Shown here: positions 46,589-54,088 of the stretch, piece after piece
How positions within the stretch are numbered: position 1 is the stretch's first letter
Layout of the letters: each line of letters begins with the position of its first letter
NCBI GenBank assembly: GCA_020410785.1
Contig: CP084573.1
Coordinates: forward strand, 248,001-312,000
DNA: 64,000 bases
Direction: 5' to 3'
Source: Rickettsia endosymbiont of Culicoides impunctatus
Lineage (GTDB): Bacteria; Pseudomonadota; Alphaproteobacteria; Rickettsiales; Rickettsiaceae
Made by a program: the position numbers and the translations under genes
The notes under the pieces: model-generated
Seen by the model: only the letters and a program-made list of their open reading frames with translations
The model's database searches: none
What the model was told of the DNA's origin: nothing

Positions 46589-47791
46589 ATGAATAAAAAT
46601 TTTCAAAACTTTACAATCTTCCCAAAAGAAGAGTCGCTGGTTTCTTTAGTAACATCAAAGAAAATTCTAGCATTAGATTCTATTGCTCTTGGGAATATTG
46701 GACTCAGTGCAATTCAAAATAGTGGGATGAGCAAGACTGATTTTATAGGGAAAATAATGCATAATCAATCTTCATCAGATATTGTTATAGATACTTTTTT
46801 AGGGAGGATAGGTGTTTTTGTAATTCCTATTGTAAGTGAAGAAATTTACAATGATGATGGACTTGTTAATGCTTTACAGGATGCTATAGCTTTAGCGGAA
46901 TTATGTGGTGCTAAATGTGCCTCTTTAACCGGGTTGATACCATCTGCTACTAATTATGGTTACGATATTAAAGATAAGAATCCTAATTTCTTGATAACTA
47001 CTGGACACGGCACAACTACTTCAGCTATGGTCTTAAACATAGAACATGTACTTGATAGTACAAGAAGAAATATAGAGTTGGAAACTATTGCATGTATAGG
47101 ACTTGGATCAATTGGTCTAACAACACTACAATTAATGCTATCAGTTTTAAGACATCCTAAAAAGCTAATTTTATGTGATATCTTCTCTAAACTAGGAAAG
47201 CTAAAAAAAATATCACATATGTTATCCTCGCACTTTAATTATAAAGGTGAAATTTTAATTGCTGAATCTATTAATTGTAAACTTCCGGAATTAGTTTACA
47301 ATGAAGCAACATTATTGGTTGGTGCAACTAATGTTCCTAATATTGTATCCCATAATTTATTAAAACCAGGAATAATTATTGTAGACGATTCTGCACCACA
47401 TATTTTTGTTCCTCTTAATTGTATAGAACGCTTCAAAAAACAAAAAGATATTTTAGTACTTCAGGGAGGTAAATTAACTCTACCTGTCCCAATACATTTC
47501 ACGTACTACTATGATAATAGTTTAGGGATAGGTAAAACAGAATTAGAAGAAGTAATGGTTCATTCTAATCCTTATGAAATTATGGGATGTGTATTGGGAA
47601 GTATATTGCCGCTTGCTTCAAATAAAACACCAGCTACCTTAGGATTAGTAGAAACTAAGACAGCTATTTCTTATTATAATTTCCTTAAAGAGCAGAGAAT
47701 TAAAGGCTCTTCATTACAATGTGAGGATTATTATTATCAACAGAATGATATAGCAAAGTTTACCGATATATGCAGGGAAAATTGTAAATGA
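46589..47791 (+). CDS. NAD(P)-binding oxidoreductase resembling acyl-ACP reductase (COG5322-like)
   Basis: 400 residues. A Rossmann nucleotide site IACIGLGSIGLTTLQL (near residue 170) is preceded by LITTGHGTTTSAMVLN, matching the T-T-G-N-x-x-T-A block of cyanobacterial acyl-ACP reductase, and followed by LLVGATNVPNIV, IIIVDDSAP and LVLQGGKLTLP in the same order. The catalytic Cys expected after the G-G motif is not seen (GGKLTLPVPIHFTYYY), so aldehyde formation by an acyl-enzyme is uncertain. The gene starts 28 bp after the synthetase stop, with an AAGAGGA site, and is last in the operon. As the synthetase has no release domain, this enzyme may release the chain by reduction or tailor it; that is inference. 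An amino acid dehydrogenase is the other option. Confidence 0.65.
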   Translation: MNKNFQNFTIFPKEESLVSLVTSKKILALDSIALGNIGLSAIQNSGMSKTDFIGKIMHNQSSSDIVIDTFLGRIGVFVIPIVSEEIYNDDGLVNALQDAIALAELCGAKCASLTGLIPSATNYGYDIKDKNPNFLITTGHGTTTSAMVLNIEHVLDSTRRNIELETIACIGLGSIGLTTLQLMLSVLRHPKKLILCDIFSKLGKLKKISHMLSSHFNYKGEILIAESINCKLPELVYNEATLLVGATNVPNIVSHNLLKPGIIIVDDSAPHIFVPLNCIERFKKQKDILVLQGGKLTLPVPIHFTYYYDNSLGIGKTELEEVMVHSNPYEIMGCVLGSILPLASNKTPATLGLVETKTAISYYNFLKEQRIKGSSLQCEDYYYQQNDIAKFTDICRENCK

Positions 47792-48034
47792 TTCTGCGAA
47801 AATTTAGCATAATCCAAGTTGGTACAGAAAAGTGATAAATTAGTGAGCAGGCGTAAGCGTTGCCACTTATGCCCTACAGATGTCAAAAGTTAGAAGAGGA
47901 AGAGGTTTTAAAGGGTTTCCATAGGTAAAAAATTGGATATAATTAAGTATTAGTTAAAAGATAAAGAGGCTAATAACGTCAGTTTAGGATAAGTGATTAG
48001 GAAGTATGAAGTTTAAATTAGATTTTTTAAGGGT
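47792..48034. other. Spacer between oxidoreductase and IS481 copy 2
   Basis: 243 bp; no gene is supported. It includes a short GC-richer stretch at about 47840-47880 (gagcaggcgtaagcgttgcc) that may be an old insertion remnant. Confidence 0.3.
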
Positions 48035-49150
48035 GTAGAAGTCAAGATTTGATCTTACAGACCCCATAAATTAACTTATTAGATTGTCAGATAAATTTTG
48101 ACTGTCAGATAAGTGTTCAAGATACAAGATCTCATTATTTTTTTCAAACGCTAATTTTTTACTATCTTTAAAGGTTTGCATTGGAGTTTTACCATAGCAA
48201 TACTTGCCGGAATGAGGACGTTCGTTATTATAATAATGTAACCAGGTATCAAGATCTTTTTGCAATTCAAAAAGTGAATTGTAAATCTTTTTACTCATTA
48301 CAGTATCATAAAACTCATTTTTCATGGTTTTATGAAATCTCTCACATATCCCGTTAGTTTGAGGGGAATATGCTTTTGTAACGGTGGGTTCTATTCCTTC
48401 AATACTTAAAAACAATTCAAAGGCATGATGTTCTATATTTCCTTTATATTCAGTACCACGATCAGTTAATATACGTAGTATAGGAATACCTTGTTCTTCG
48501 TACCAAGGTAGAACTCTATCATTTAACATATCAGCAGAGGTTATAGCTGTTTTGTCTGTGTATAATTTGGCATCCGTCACCCTGGAATAGCTATCGATAA
48601 AAGTTTGACCATAAACCTTACCTATTCCTTTAAAGTTGCCAACATAGTAAACATCTTGACAACCAAGATAGCCTGGATGTTCTGTCTCTATTTCCCCATG
48701 TGCCTCTTTAAGATTCTTACGATTCTCCAAGACACGTAATTGAGCTTCCGTAAGTATAATGCCATCCTGAGCCATTTTAGTTTCTAAAGCTACTAGCCGT
48801 TTCTTAAGATTATTGAGATCGTTCCTAAGCCAGATAGATCTAATGCCGCCGGGAGATACTAAAATCCCATCTTTTTTTAATTCGTTCGATACACGAAGTT
48901 GACCATAAGCGGGGTACTCTATTGCCATGTCTAATACCGCTTTCTCTACAATAGGATCAACTCTATTAGCCAATATGGGTTTCTTACGGCTTATTTCATA
49001 CAAGGCTTCATCGCCACCATTCTCATATAATTCCTTGAATCTATAATAACTATCTCTGCTATACCCCATTGTCTTACATGCACTAGATACATTTCCTAAG
49101 CTTTTTGCTAGTTCAAGTAATCCTATTTTTGGTCTTATTATTTTCTGATT
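48035..49150 (-). mobile_element. IS481-family insertion sequence, copy 2, 5' end truncated
   Basis: Near-identical to copy 1 (21451-22637) but opposite in direction. Its outer end gtagaagtcaagatttgatc at 48035 matches copy 1's right end. Its other end stops at the IS630 border at 49150, just short of the transposase ATG, and the missing piece is not found on the other side of the IS630. Confidence 0.85.
48071..49069 (-). CDS. IS481-family transposase, N-terminus lost
   Basis: 332 residues from the ATG at 49069 (MGYSRDSYYRFKELYENGGD). The same frame extends upstream to about 49150 (NQKIIRPKIGLLELAKSLGN) but the original ATG is lost at the IS630 border. The catalytic core is intact: QTFIDSYSRVTDAKLYTDKT, RILTDRGTEYKG, TNGICERFHKTMKNEFYD. 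Unlike copy 1 it has no frameshift at the ENGGDEA site. It could make a protein from the internal ATG but without about 28 N-terminal residues, so activity is doubtful. Confidence 0.85.
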   Translation of the reverse strand: MGYSRDSYYRFKELYENGGDEALYEISRKKPILANRVDPIVEKAVLDMAIEYPAYGQLRVSNELKKDGILVSPGGIRSIWLRNDLNNLKKRLVALETKMAQDGIILTEAQLRVLENRKNLKEAHGEIETEHPGYLGCQDVYYVGNFKGIGKVYGQTFIDSYSRVTDAKLYTDKTAITSADMLNDRVLPWYEEQGIPILRILTDRGTEYKGNIEHHAFELFLSIEGIEPTVTKAYSPQTNGICERFHKTMKNEFYDTVMSKKIYNSLFELQKDLDTWLHYYNNERPHSGKYCYGKTPMQTFKDSKKLAFEKNNEILYLEHLSDSQNLSDNLIS

Positions 49151-50078
49151 TATAGTAAAGGCAGTTGAGTTATGTTAGTGATTGTGATAATATAAAATGA
49201 AAAATGTCAACTAGCCCATACAGTATAGATTTAAGAGAAAAAGTAATAAAATATCTAGAAGCAGGAAATAGTCAAAGGTCAGCATCTAGAGTTTTTCAAT
49301 TGAGCCCTACAACAGTAAATACATGGCATGTAAGGTATAAGAAAGAAGGTCATTATCAAGCAAGGAAGTATAAAGGAGCAAAGCCTAGTATAGAAATGGA
49401 TGATTTTATCAAGTATGTAGAAGAAAATCCTAATAGCAAAACGGAAGATATTGGTAAGAAATTTGGGATAAGCGCTAGTGGGGCAAGATATTGGCTAAGA
49501 CAATTGGGATTTAGTTATAAAAAAAAGCCTTTACCTATGTGGAAGCTAATGCTGAAAAGCGATGTAAGTATTTAGAAGATATCAAAGATCTAGCTACAGA
49601 TGCGCTTGTGTATATAGATGAGAGCGGAATAGAGATGAACATTACCAAGATAGAGGTTGGGGAAAGAAAGGTCAAACACTACAAGCAAAGAAGAGTGGGA
49701 AGTATTACCAAAGGACGAATATTATAGCAGGTTTGGTAGGTAATAAATCTATAGCCCCTTTTGTATTCAATGGCACCTGTAATACCGAACTATTTAATAA
49801 TTGGGTAGAGCAATTTTTGATAAAAGAGCTTATAGCTGGTCAAGTTGTGATTTTAGACAATGCTGCTTTTCATAAGTCTAAGAAGACTAAAGATTTAATA
49901 GAATCAGTAGGATGTAGGGTAATATTTTTACCACCTTACTCTCCTGACCTAAATCCAATAGAGAAATTTTGGGCTAATATGAAAAGGTGGATTAAACAAA
50001 AAATCGGGCTTTCACAAGAATTGTATAACACCATTTGTGCATTCTTTGCTGCAACATAACTTAACTGCTTTTACTATA
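49151..50078 (+). mobile_element. IS630-family insertion sequence
   Basis: 928 bp with imperfect 26-bp inverted repeats, tatagtaaaggcagttgagt on the left and the complement of acttaactgcttttactata on the right. Both ends carry TA, the target of this family. It joins the IS481 remnant to the trbC remnant, so sequence on at least one side has been lost. Confidence 0.85.
49204..50059 (+). pseudogene. IS630-family transposase in three frames
   Basis: Part 1 (49204-49575) has the HTH domains: PYSIDLREKVIKYLEAGNSQ, then KKFGISASGARYWLRQLGFS. At the A8 run (about 49520) a shift leads into part 2 (VEANAEKRCKYLEDIKDLAT, VYIDESGI with the first Asp). A second shift near 49635-49645 leads into YQDRGWGKKG and then part 3 (49733-50059), with VVILDNAAFHKSKKTKD and FLPPYSPDLNPIEKFW. 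One shift at an A run is usual in this family and may be programmed; the second is probably a true lesion. The ATG at 49204 has no strong ribosome site. Confidence 0.85.
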
Positions 50079-50182
50079 TTTAGCAATTCGCTATTAGCGT
50101 TGCTGATATTTTGTGCTATAGTTAAGTGACTAATGCCAAATAGTAATACAACTAAAAGGCACAGCAATTTTTCTTTCGCCAT
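50079..50182 (-). pseudogene. trbC: F-type conjugation protein TrbC, N-terminal remnant
   Basis: Only about 35 codons remain from the ATG at 50182 (MAKEKLLCLLVVLLFGISHL, then TIAQNISNANSELLNI) before the IS630 cuts in. The N-terminus is a signal peptide, as expected for a periplasmic T4SS protein. It overlaps the traU end by 31 bp, and trbC follows traU in F-like systems, which is the main reason for the call. The rest of trbC and the downstream genes (traN, traF, traH, traG) are not in the window. Confidence 0.55.
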
Positions 50183-51276
50183 ACTAAGTACCCCCAATCT
50201 TGTCCGTCATACGGATATTCTTTAAATGTTGAATACATCATGTCACTTAAGCCCAAAGACCAGCAACCAATGCTGCTGGATGTTGATACTGGGTTGACCA
50301 TCTGTAGCTTATATTGACTCTTTTTGATTTTTAATGCCTTAGACTTACGGCATAATTTACCGCCACCTGTTAGAGAAGTGTTTTCATCAGTTGACGTCTC
50401 CTGTGCTAATCCTATTCGGTGCATCTTGGCAATTATTCGGGTAGCTAGTAAACTACTACTCTGAACTCCGCCAACATGATCAGCATTTGCTCCTGAAAAT
50501 GGATACATATTACCCCAACAACCAGCACACCAAAACATGCTATCTAATGGCAACCTGACTGTACTACTTGCACAATCTAAAGCACAAGCTGCTTGGGCTA
50601 TAGGGTTGGCAAATAAAAAAGCTTCAGGATTTAACAGGCTCTGCAATTTCTCATCATTCCAAGTAACATCAAATTCACTCATATAAGCCACATCAAAGCT
50701 ATTTTGTTCTAAACAAATAAAATCAGTGATAAGTTCAAGCCAATAAATCAGTGGGTAAACATAATAATGAACATGGTAAAAACTATCGTGAACATGCCTA
50801 TCATCGTATCCTCTATTAAAGCTACTAATCCTTTTTGCATCCGATCCAATAGGTACTCCACCAAGATTAGTCATACAATAAGGCGTTCTTGTAACATCAA
50901 TAAGTCTTACTGGTTCCCAAAATCCTATGGTTATCCCTGGTACAGGAATATTTGATTTAATACATAAACAAACTGGTGATGAGGGATTTTTTGTGTCTCT
51001 TTTTTTAGGCATAACACCGCTACCAATAGTAATGACATTGCCTATACTTATTGGTAATATGCAGCTCCAACAAATGTCAGTAATTGGATTGACAAAATGC
51101 CCTTTACATGTGATACTGGCAGATACTGAAAATGGCATAAAAAGAGCCACTATCAGTATGATGCTTAATCGTGTCTTTGCACCTTGAGCTGGGTCGCCAA
51201 ACTTTCTGCTCAAGGCTGCATTATTGATATTTATCAACTTTTTACCTCTTACATCATTTAAATCCAAATTCCTCAA
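50152..51276 (-). CDS. traU: F-type conjugative transfer protein TraU
   Basis: Up to 374 residues. A signal-peptide-like segment RLSIILIVALFMPFSVSAS precedes the mature start CKGHFVNPITDICWSC. Many Cys pairs follow, as usual in TraU: VCLCIKSNIPVPGITIGFWE, CALDCASSTVRLPLDSMFWC, CAGCWGNMYPFSG, and YDGQDWGYLVWRKKNCC at the end. TraU is a periplasmic protein needed for DNA transfer in F-like type IV secretion. The start is unsure: the frame reaches 51276 and overlaps the toxin gene by 23 bp, with an unusual 35-residue extension before the signal. It lies downstream of the toxin-antitoxin pair, which parts it from traW. Confidence 0.92.
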   Translation of the reverse strand: MRNLDLNDVRGKKLININNAALSRKFGDPAQGAKTRLSIILIVALFMPFSVSASITCKGHFVNPITDICWSCILPISIGNVITIGSGVMPKKRDTKNPSSPVCLCIKSNIPVPGITIGFWEPVRLIDVTRTPYCMTNLGGVPIGSDAKRISSFNRGYDDRHVHDSFYHVHYYVYPLIYWLELITDFICLEQNSFDVAYMSEFDVTWNDEKLQSLLNPEAFLFANPIAQAACALDCASSTVRLPLDSMFWCAGCWGNMYPFSGANADHVGGVQSSSLLATRIIAKMHRIGLAQETSTDENTSLTGGGKLCRKSKALKIKKSQYKLQMVNPVSTSSSIGCWSLGLSDMMYSTFKEYPYDGQDWGYLVWRKKNCCAF

Positions 51277-51676
51277 AAGGATTTAGTAATTTCACTCCAA
51301 ATTTATTAAAATGTTTGGTATTACGAGTAACTAGAACCATGTCATGAACTATTGCTTGTGCAGCCAATTGACTATCTATGTCATTTGTTCCATCTATTAT
51401 TAATAATTCAGCCCATTTTTGACAGACAACTAAGTCAATGTTTAGTATTTTGTTAGAATAACTTATTAGTATATCTTCCAACCAATTTTCTAAAATTAAC
51501 GCAGTTGATATATCTGTTTTGGCTTTTTTTAATATACCCTTCTTTATCTCTCCAACGCTAATGCAGCTAATATATAATAGCTCTGTCGGAATCTGATTAA
51601 TCCACGCAAGTACTTTAGTATTTGGTATCTTTCTTTTTAATTCTGAAAGTATATTAGTATCTAGTATGTATCTCAT
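51254..51676 (-). CDS. vapC: PIN-domain toxin, VapC family
   Basis: 140 residues. MRYILDTNILSELKR carries the first acid residue of the PIN fold, ISVGEIKKGI the conserved Glu, and NDIDSQLAAQAIVHDMVLVT the later acids, closing with TRNTKHFNKFGVKLLNPFEE. PIN toxins cut RNA, often initiator tRNA. Its ATG overlaps the antitoxin stop by 4 bp, the normal pairing. The pair sits between traW and traU, where F-like systems have no such genes; it may stabilise the element. Complete. Confidence 0.92.
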   Translation of the reverse strand: MRYILDTNILSELKRKIPNTKVLAWINQIPTELLYISCISVGEIKKGILKKAKTDISTALILENWLEDILISYSNKILNIDLVVCQKWAELLIIDGTNDIDSQLAAQAIVHDMVLVTRNTKHFNKFGVKLLNPFEEFGFK

Positions 51677-51918
51677 AATTCAATATCCCTCGCTTTACCA
51701 TGAGATCTTTCAAATAATTCCTCCTCATCAGTTTTGGGTATTGACAAAAGCATTTCTTTAAAACTTTTCTTTGGAATTCCTACTTTATAATTTTCAGCAG
51801 AAACTATATATACCCTCCCTCCAGTTGGTTTTACTATCTCTTGCATTTCACCATGTAATGCACTATCAACTAATTCTTCTAAATGCCCTTTAGCTTCTTG
51901 TAATTGCCACTTTTTCAT
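51673..51918 (-). CDS. Phd/YefM-family antitoxin
   Basis: 81 residues. The start MKKWQLQEAKGHLEELVDSA is typical of Phd/YefM DNA-binding antitoxins (W-x-x-x-E-A-K-x-x-x-x-x-L-V-D-x-A), followed by GRVYIVSAENYK. The C-terminal half (about 50-81) would bind and block the PIN toxin. It is first in a two-gene operon and usually represses its own promoter. The sequence upstream (51940-51975) has a tacgcgtttatgcgta palindrome (about 51948-51963), a possible operator. Confidence 0.88.
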   Translation of the reverse strand: MKKWQLQEAKGHLEELVDSALHGEMQEIVKPTGGRVYIVSAENYKVGIPKKSFKEMLLSIPKTDEEELFERSHGKARDIEL

Positions 51919-51944
51919 AATCTACCTCTAATTTTAGTAACTTA

Positions 51945-51975
51945 CCTTACGCGTTTATGCGTAAGATAAGTTACT
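51945..51975. promoter_or_regulatory. Possible operator of the toxin-antitoxin pair
   Basis: An imperfect inverted repeat (cttaccttacgcg / tgcgtaagataag arms around ttta) lies just upstream of the antitoxin start and downstream of traW. Antitoxins of this family bind such palindromes. It could equally be the traW terminator. Confidence 0.35.
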
Positions 51976-51986
51976 ATTATAACATA

Positions 51987-52601
51987 TTAATCAATTTCTA
52001 CTTCTCTTATTCTTAATAACTTGCCTTCTTGTTCTATTATCGCTGGGACTTGCTCAATTTTGAATTTTGTCGTTAAAATTCCTGCTTGATCAAAATATAC
52101 TTCTCTATTTAGTTCTTTCTGTAAATCCAGCGGTCTGCCAGCGATTAATATTAATTTGTCTTCTTCCTTTATTACTCCGTTGCTTTGTTGCTGCCTAAAC
52201 CACTCTACTTGCAAGCTATCTTTACCATTAATAAATATTAGTTTCTTGTCTAAACTCATGTGATCTAATGGGTTCAATCTTGTACCTAGGGCATAAAGTA
52301 ATTTGCCATCAGGTAAAATAATATCCTCTTTTACTATATAGCTTGGTTCATAGGTAAAATTTTGTGGTTTCTCAGTTCGTTTTATATTTGTAACAAACAC
52401 AGGTTCTTCTATTCTATTTTTAGCAATTTTTAACATTTTTCTTTGCTCCTGTTCTATATCAACTAGCCTTAGTTTTCTTTGGATCATTGTTAGAAATCCT
52501 TCTTCTTTAACCTCAAAAATTGTTCCATATATACCAAAATCCTTGGCAATAGTTATTTGTGGTAGTAAGCTTACTAAAGCTAGTATTATTAGTTGTCTCA
52601 T
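51987..52601 (-). CDS. traW: F-type conjugative transfer protein TraW
   Basis: 204 residues. A signal peptide (MRQLIILALVSLLPQITIAK) is followed by DFGIYGTIFEVKEEGFLTMI, the typical TraW opening (D-x-G-x-x-G-x-x-x-x-I-x-E-x-D), and later LLYALGTRLNPLDHM and REVYFDQAGILTTKFKIEQV. TraW is a periplasmic protein of pilus assembly, working with TrbC. Gene order (trbI upstream, traU downstream) supports it, although a Ti-type TraD-like gene and a palindromic repeat separate it from trbI. Confidence 0.93.
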   Translation of the reverse strand: MRQLIILALVSLLPQITIAKDFGIYGTIFEVKEEGFLTMIQRKLRLVDIEQEQRKMLKIAKNRIEEPVFVTNIKRTEKPQNFTYEPSYIVKEDIILPDGKLLYALGTRLNPLDHMSLDKKLIFINGKDSLQVEWFRQQQSNGVIKEEDKLILIAGRPLDLQKELNREVYFDQAGILTTKFKIEQVPAIIEQEGKLLRIREVEID

Positions 52602-52678
52602 TTATATTTAGTTCACTTAGTTTTTTATGTTTGCTTTTTTAGCTACTCCGATTAGTAATTTAATCCATAGTAAACTGA

Positions 52679-52774
52679 CGTCATTGCGAGGAGCTACTTT
52701 AGTAGCGACGAAGCAATCCAAGAAAGTTGGTAGAAATGGATTGCTTCGTCGACCTACGGTCTTCTCGCAATGAC
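52679..52774. repeat. Palindromic repeat, family 3 (cgtcattgcgag type), copy 1
   Basis: A 96-bp palindrome between traW and the TraD-like gene, with ends cgtcattgcgag and ctcgcaatgacg. Inner arms (tagcgacgaagcaatcca / tggattgcttcgtcg) extend the stem. The same sequence type is common between genes of many Rickettsiales genomes. It may also act as a transcription stop. Confidence 0.85.
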
Positions 52775-52823
52775 GGTGTAATGTTAATCGGGTTAGCTAT
52801 ATATTTACCTTTGTTGCGTTCGC

Positions 52824-53186
52824 TTATATTTTTTTTAAATCTTTACCAATTTCTCTCCAACATTCAGCAATTTCTGGATTGTTGTTAAGTAGCTTTTTGT
52901 CTGTTAGCAACATACCGTAAAGAACTTCGACATCTTGGGGATGTAAGTAATCCAGTCCTGCTTTTATTATTAAACCTCCTAGCATGATCTTTTTTTTGGT
53001 GTCTTGTTTACGTTTTAAATAATTAGCATTTTGGTTGTTATTGTAGTTGCTATTTTGGCTGTTACTCTGATTATTCATATGGTACCTGTAATTATTACAA
53101 TCATTACGAGATTGTGAGTTTGTATTTGAGTTCGTATTTTGTTTGTTCGTTTTGCTATAAAACGGATAATTAATTTTGTCGTACAT
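52824..53186 (-). CDS. Ti-type TraD-like conjugal transfer protein
   Basis: 120 residues. The first half is Asn/Gln/Ser-rich and low in complexity. The second half, KRKQDTKKKIMLGGLIIKAG, then LLTDKKLLNNNPEIAECW, fits the short TraD family of Ti-plasmid type (R-K-x-x-T-R-x-x-I-x-L-G-x-L-x-x-K-A-G-L). Rickettsial RAGEs pair such a gene with a TraA relaxase, which is not in this window. It sits within the F-like gene run between trbI and traW, in the same direction. Not the large coupling protein also named TraD. Confidence 0.65.
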   Translation of the reverse strand: MYDKINYPFYSKTNKQNTNSNTNSQSRNDCNNYRYHMNNQSNSQNSNYNNNQNANYLKRKQDTKKKIMLGGLIIKAGLDYLHPQDVEVLYGMLLTDKKLLNNNPEIAECWREIGKDLKKI

Positions 53187-53203
53187 TGTTAATTCCTCTA
53201 TAT

Positions 53204-53728
53204 TTATTTTCGATAGTTGCTGTTTGATAGTTGTGGTTGTTTGTTAATAGTTACCTCTCCTAAATTATTATTCTCTAATCTATCAGACGATTTGTCTTGC
53301 TCTAGGTTACCTAATAGTTTCGTCAAATGTTCTATTATATTCTGATGTACTTGCTTGCTTATTGATGCCGTACCTTCTCCTGTAATAAAATCACCGACTA
53401 CAAATACCACCTTGCTTCTTTTATCCTTATATTTTTGAGCTTCTGAATTGATTAGCTCTATCGCCTGATTAATTTTGCCAAAAAATAGGTTTTTCTCTTT
53501 TGGTTGTTCGTTTATTCTTTCTTTTTCTAACCTCAGTATTTCTTTTTGTGATACATAGATAATCTTGCATTGATTACCAATATCACCAAATAGCAAAAAT
53601 CCAAGCCAGCCAATTGATACTCCAAGTATCGTAAACATTAGCAAGACAACAATTTGTTTCTTGTTAAATTCGTTATCATTAGCTATGTTTAGGTTACTAT
53701 CTGTCTTTATATTCATATTGAGGCTCAT
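53204..53728 (-). CDS. trbI: F-type conjugation protein TrbI-like
   Basis: 174 residues. One membrane helix at about residues 23-48 (IVVLLMFTILGVSIGWLGFL), cytoplasmic N-terminus, and a periplasmic part with VVFVVGDFITGEGTASISKQ (the conserved V-x-x-x-x-A/F-V-x-G-x-x-x-x-T pattern). Size (F TrbI is 128), single anchor and position right after traC fit F-type TrbI, an inner-membrane protein affecting pilus retraction. Sequence similarity is weak, so the call leans on gene order. Confidence 0.65.
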   Translation of the reverse strand: MSLNMNIKTDSNLNIANDNEFNKKQIVVLLMFTILGVSIGWLGFLLFGDIGNQCKIIYVSQKEILRLEKERINEQPKEKNLFFGKINQAIELINSEAQKYKDKRSKVVFVVGDFITGEGTASISKQVHQNIIEHLTKLLGNLEQDKSSDRLENNNLGEVTINKQPQLSNSNYRK

Positions 53729-53804
53729 GTTCCTTGTAATTACTGTTTATCGATATTTTCTAGAATATAGCTGACCCGACTAGCTATTAATCCAAATTCA
53801 CAGA

Positions 53805-53899
53805 TGTCATTGCGAGGAGCTACTTTAGTAGTGACAAAGCAATCCACGAAAATGATTAGAAATGGATTGCCACGACCACTACGTGGTCTCGCAATGACG
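53805..53899. repeat. Palindromic repeat, family 3, copy 2
   Basis: 95 bp with ends tgtcattgcgag and ctcgcaatgacg; closely related to the copy at 52679. The inner part differs (aatccacgaaaatgattag). Confidence 0.85.
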
Positions 53900-54076
53900 C
53901 ATAGGCGTCAGTTTAAGAAAATAAAGTAGAAAATTCGTCTATTAGCGAGCCACCGTAGGTGGCGTGGCAATCCTTTCTAATCACTTTTCTGGATTGCTTT
54001 GTCGCTACTAAAGTAGCTCTGAGCCATGACGGTTTCTCAATTATTGTTTTCTTAAACTGACGCTTATGTGCAATGA
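53892..54076. repeat. Large inverted repeat enclosing palindromic repeat copy 3
   Basis: Outer arms caatgacgcataggcgtcag... at 53892-53922 and its near complement at 54045-54076 (ttttcttaaactgacgctta) form a stem of about 30 bp. Between them at 53935-54031 lies a degenerate family 3 repeat in reverse orientation. It appears to be one palindromic element inserted inside another, between traC and trbI. Confidence 0.75.
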
Positions 54077-54088
54077 CGAAAGTTTATG

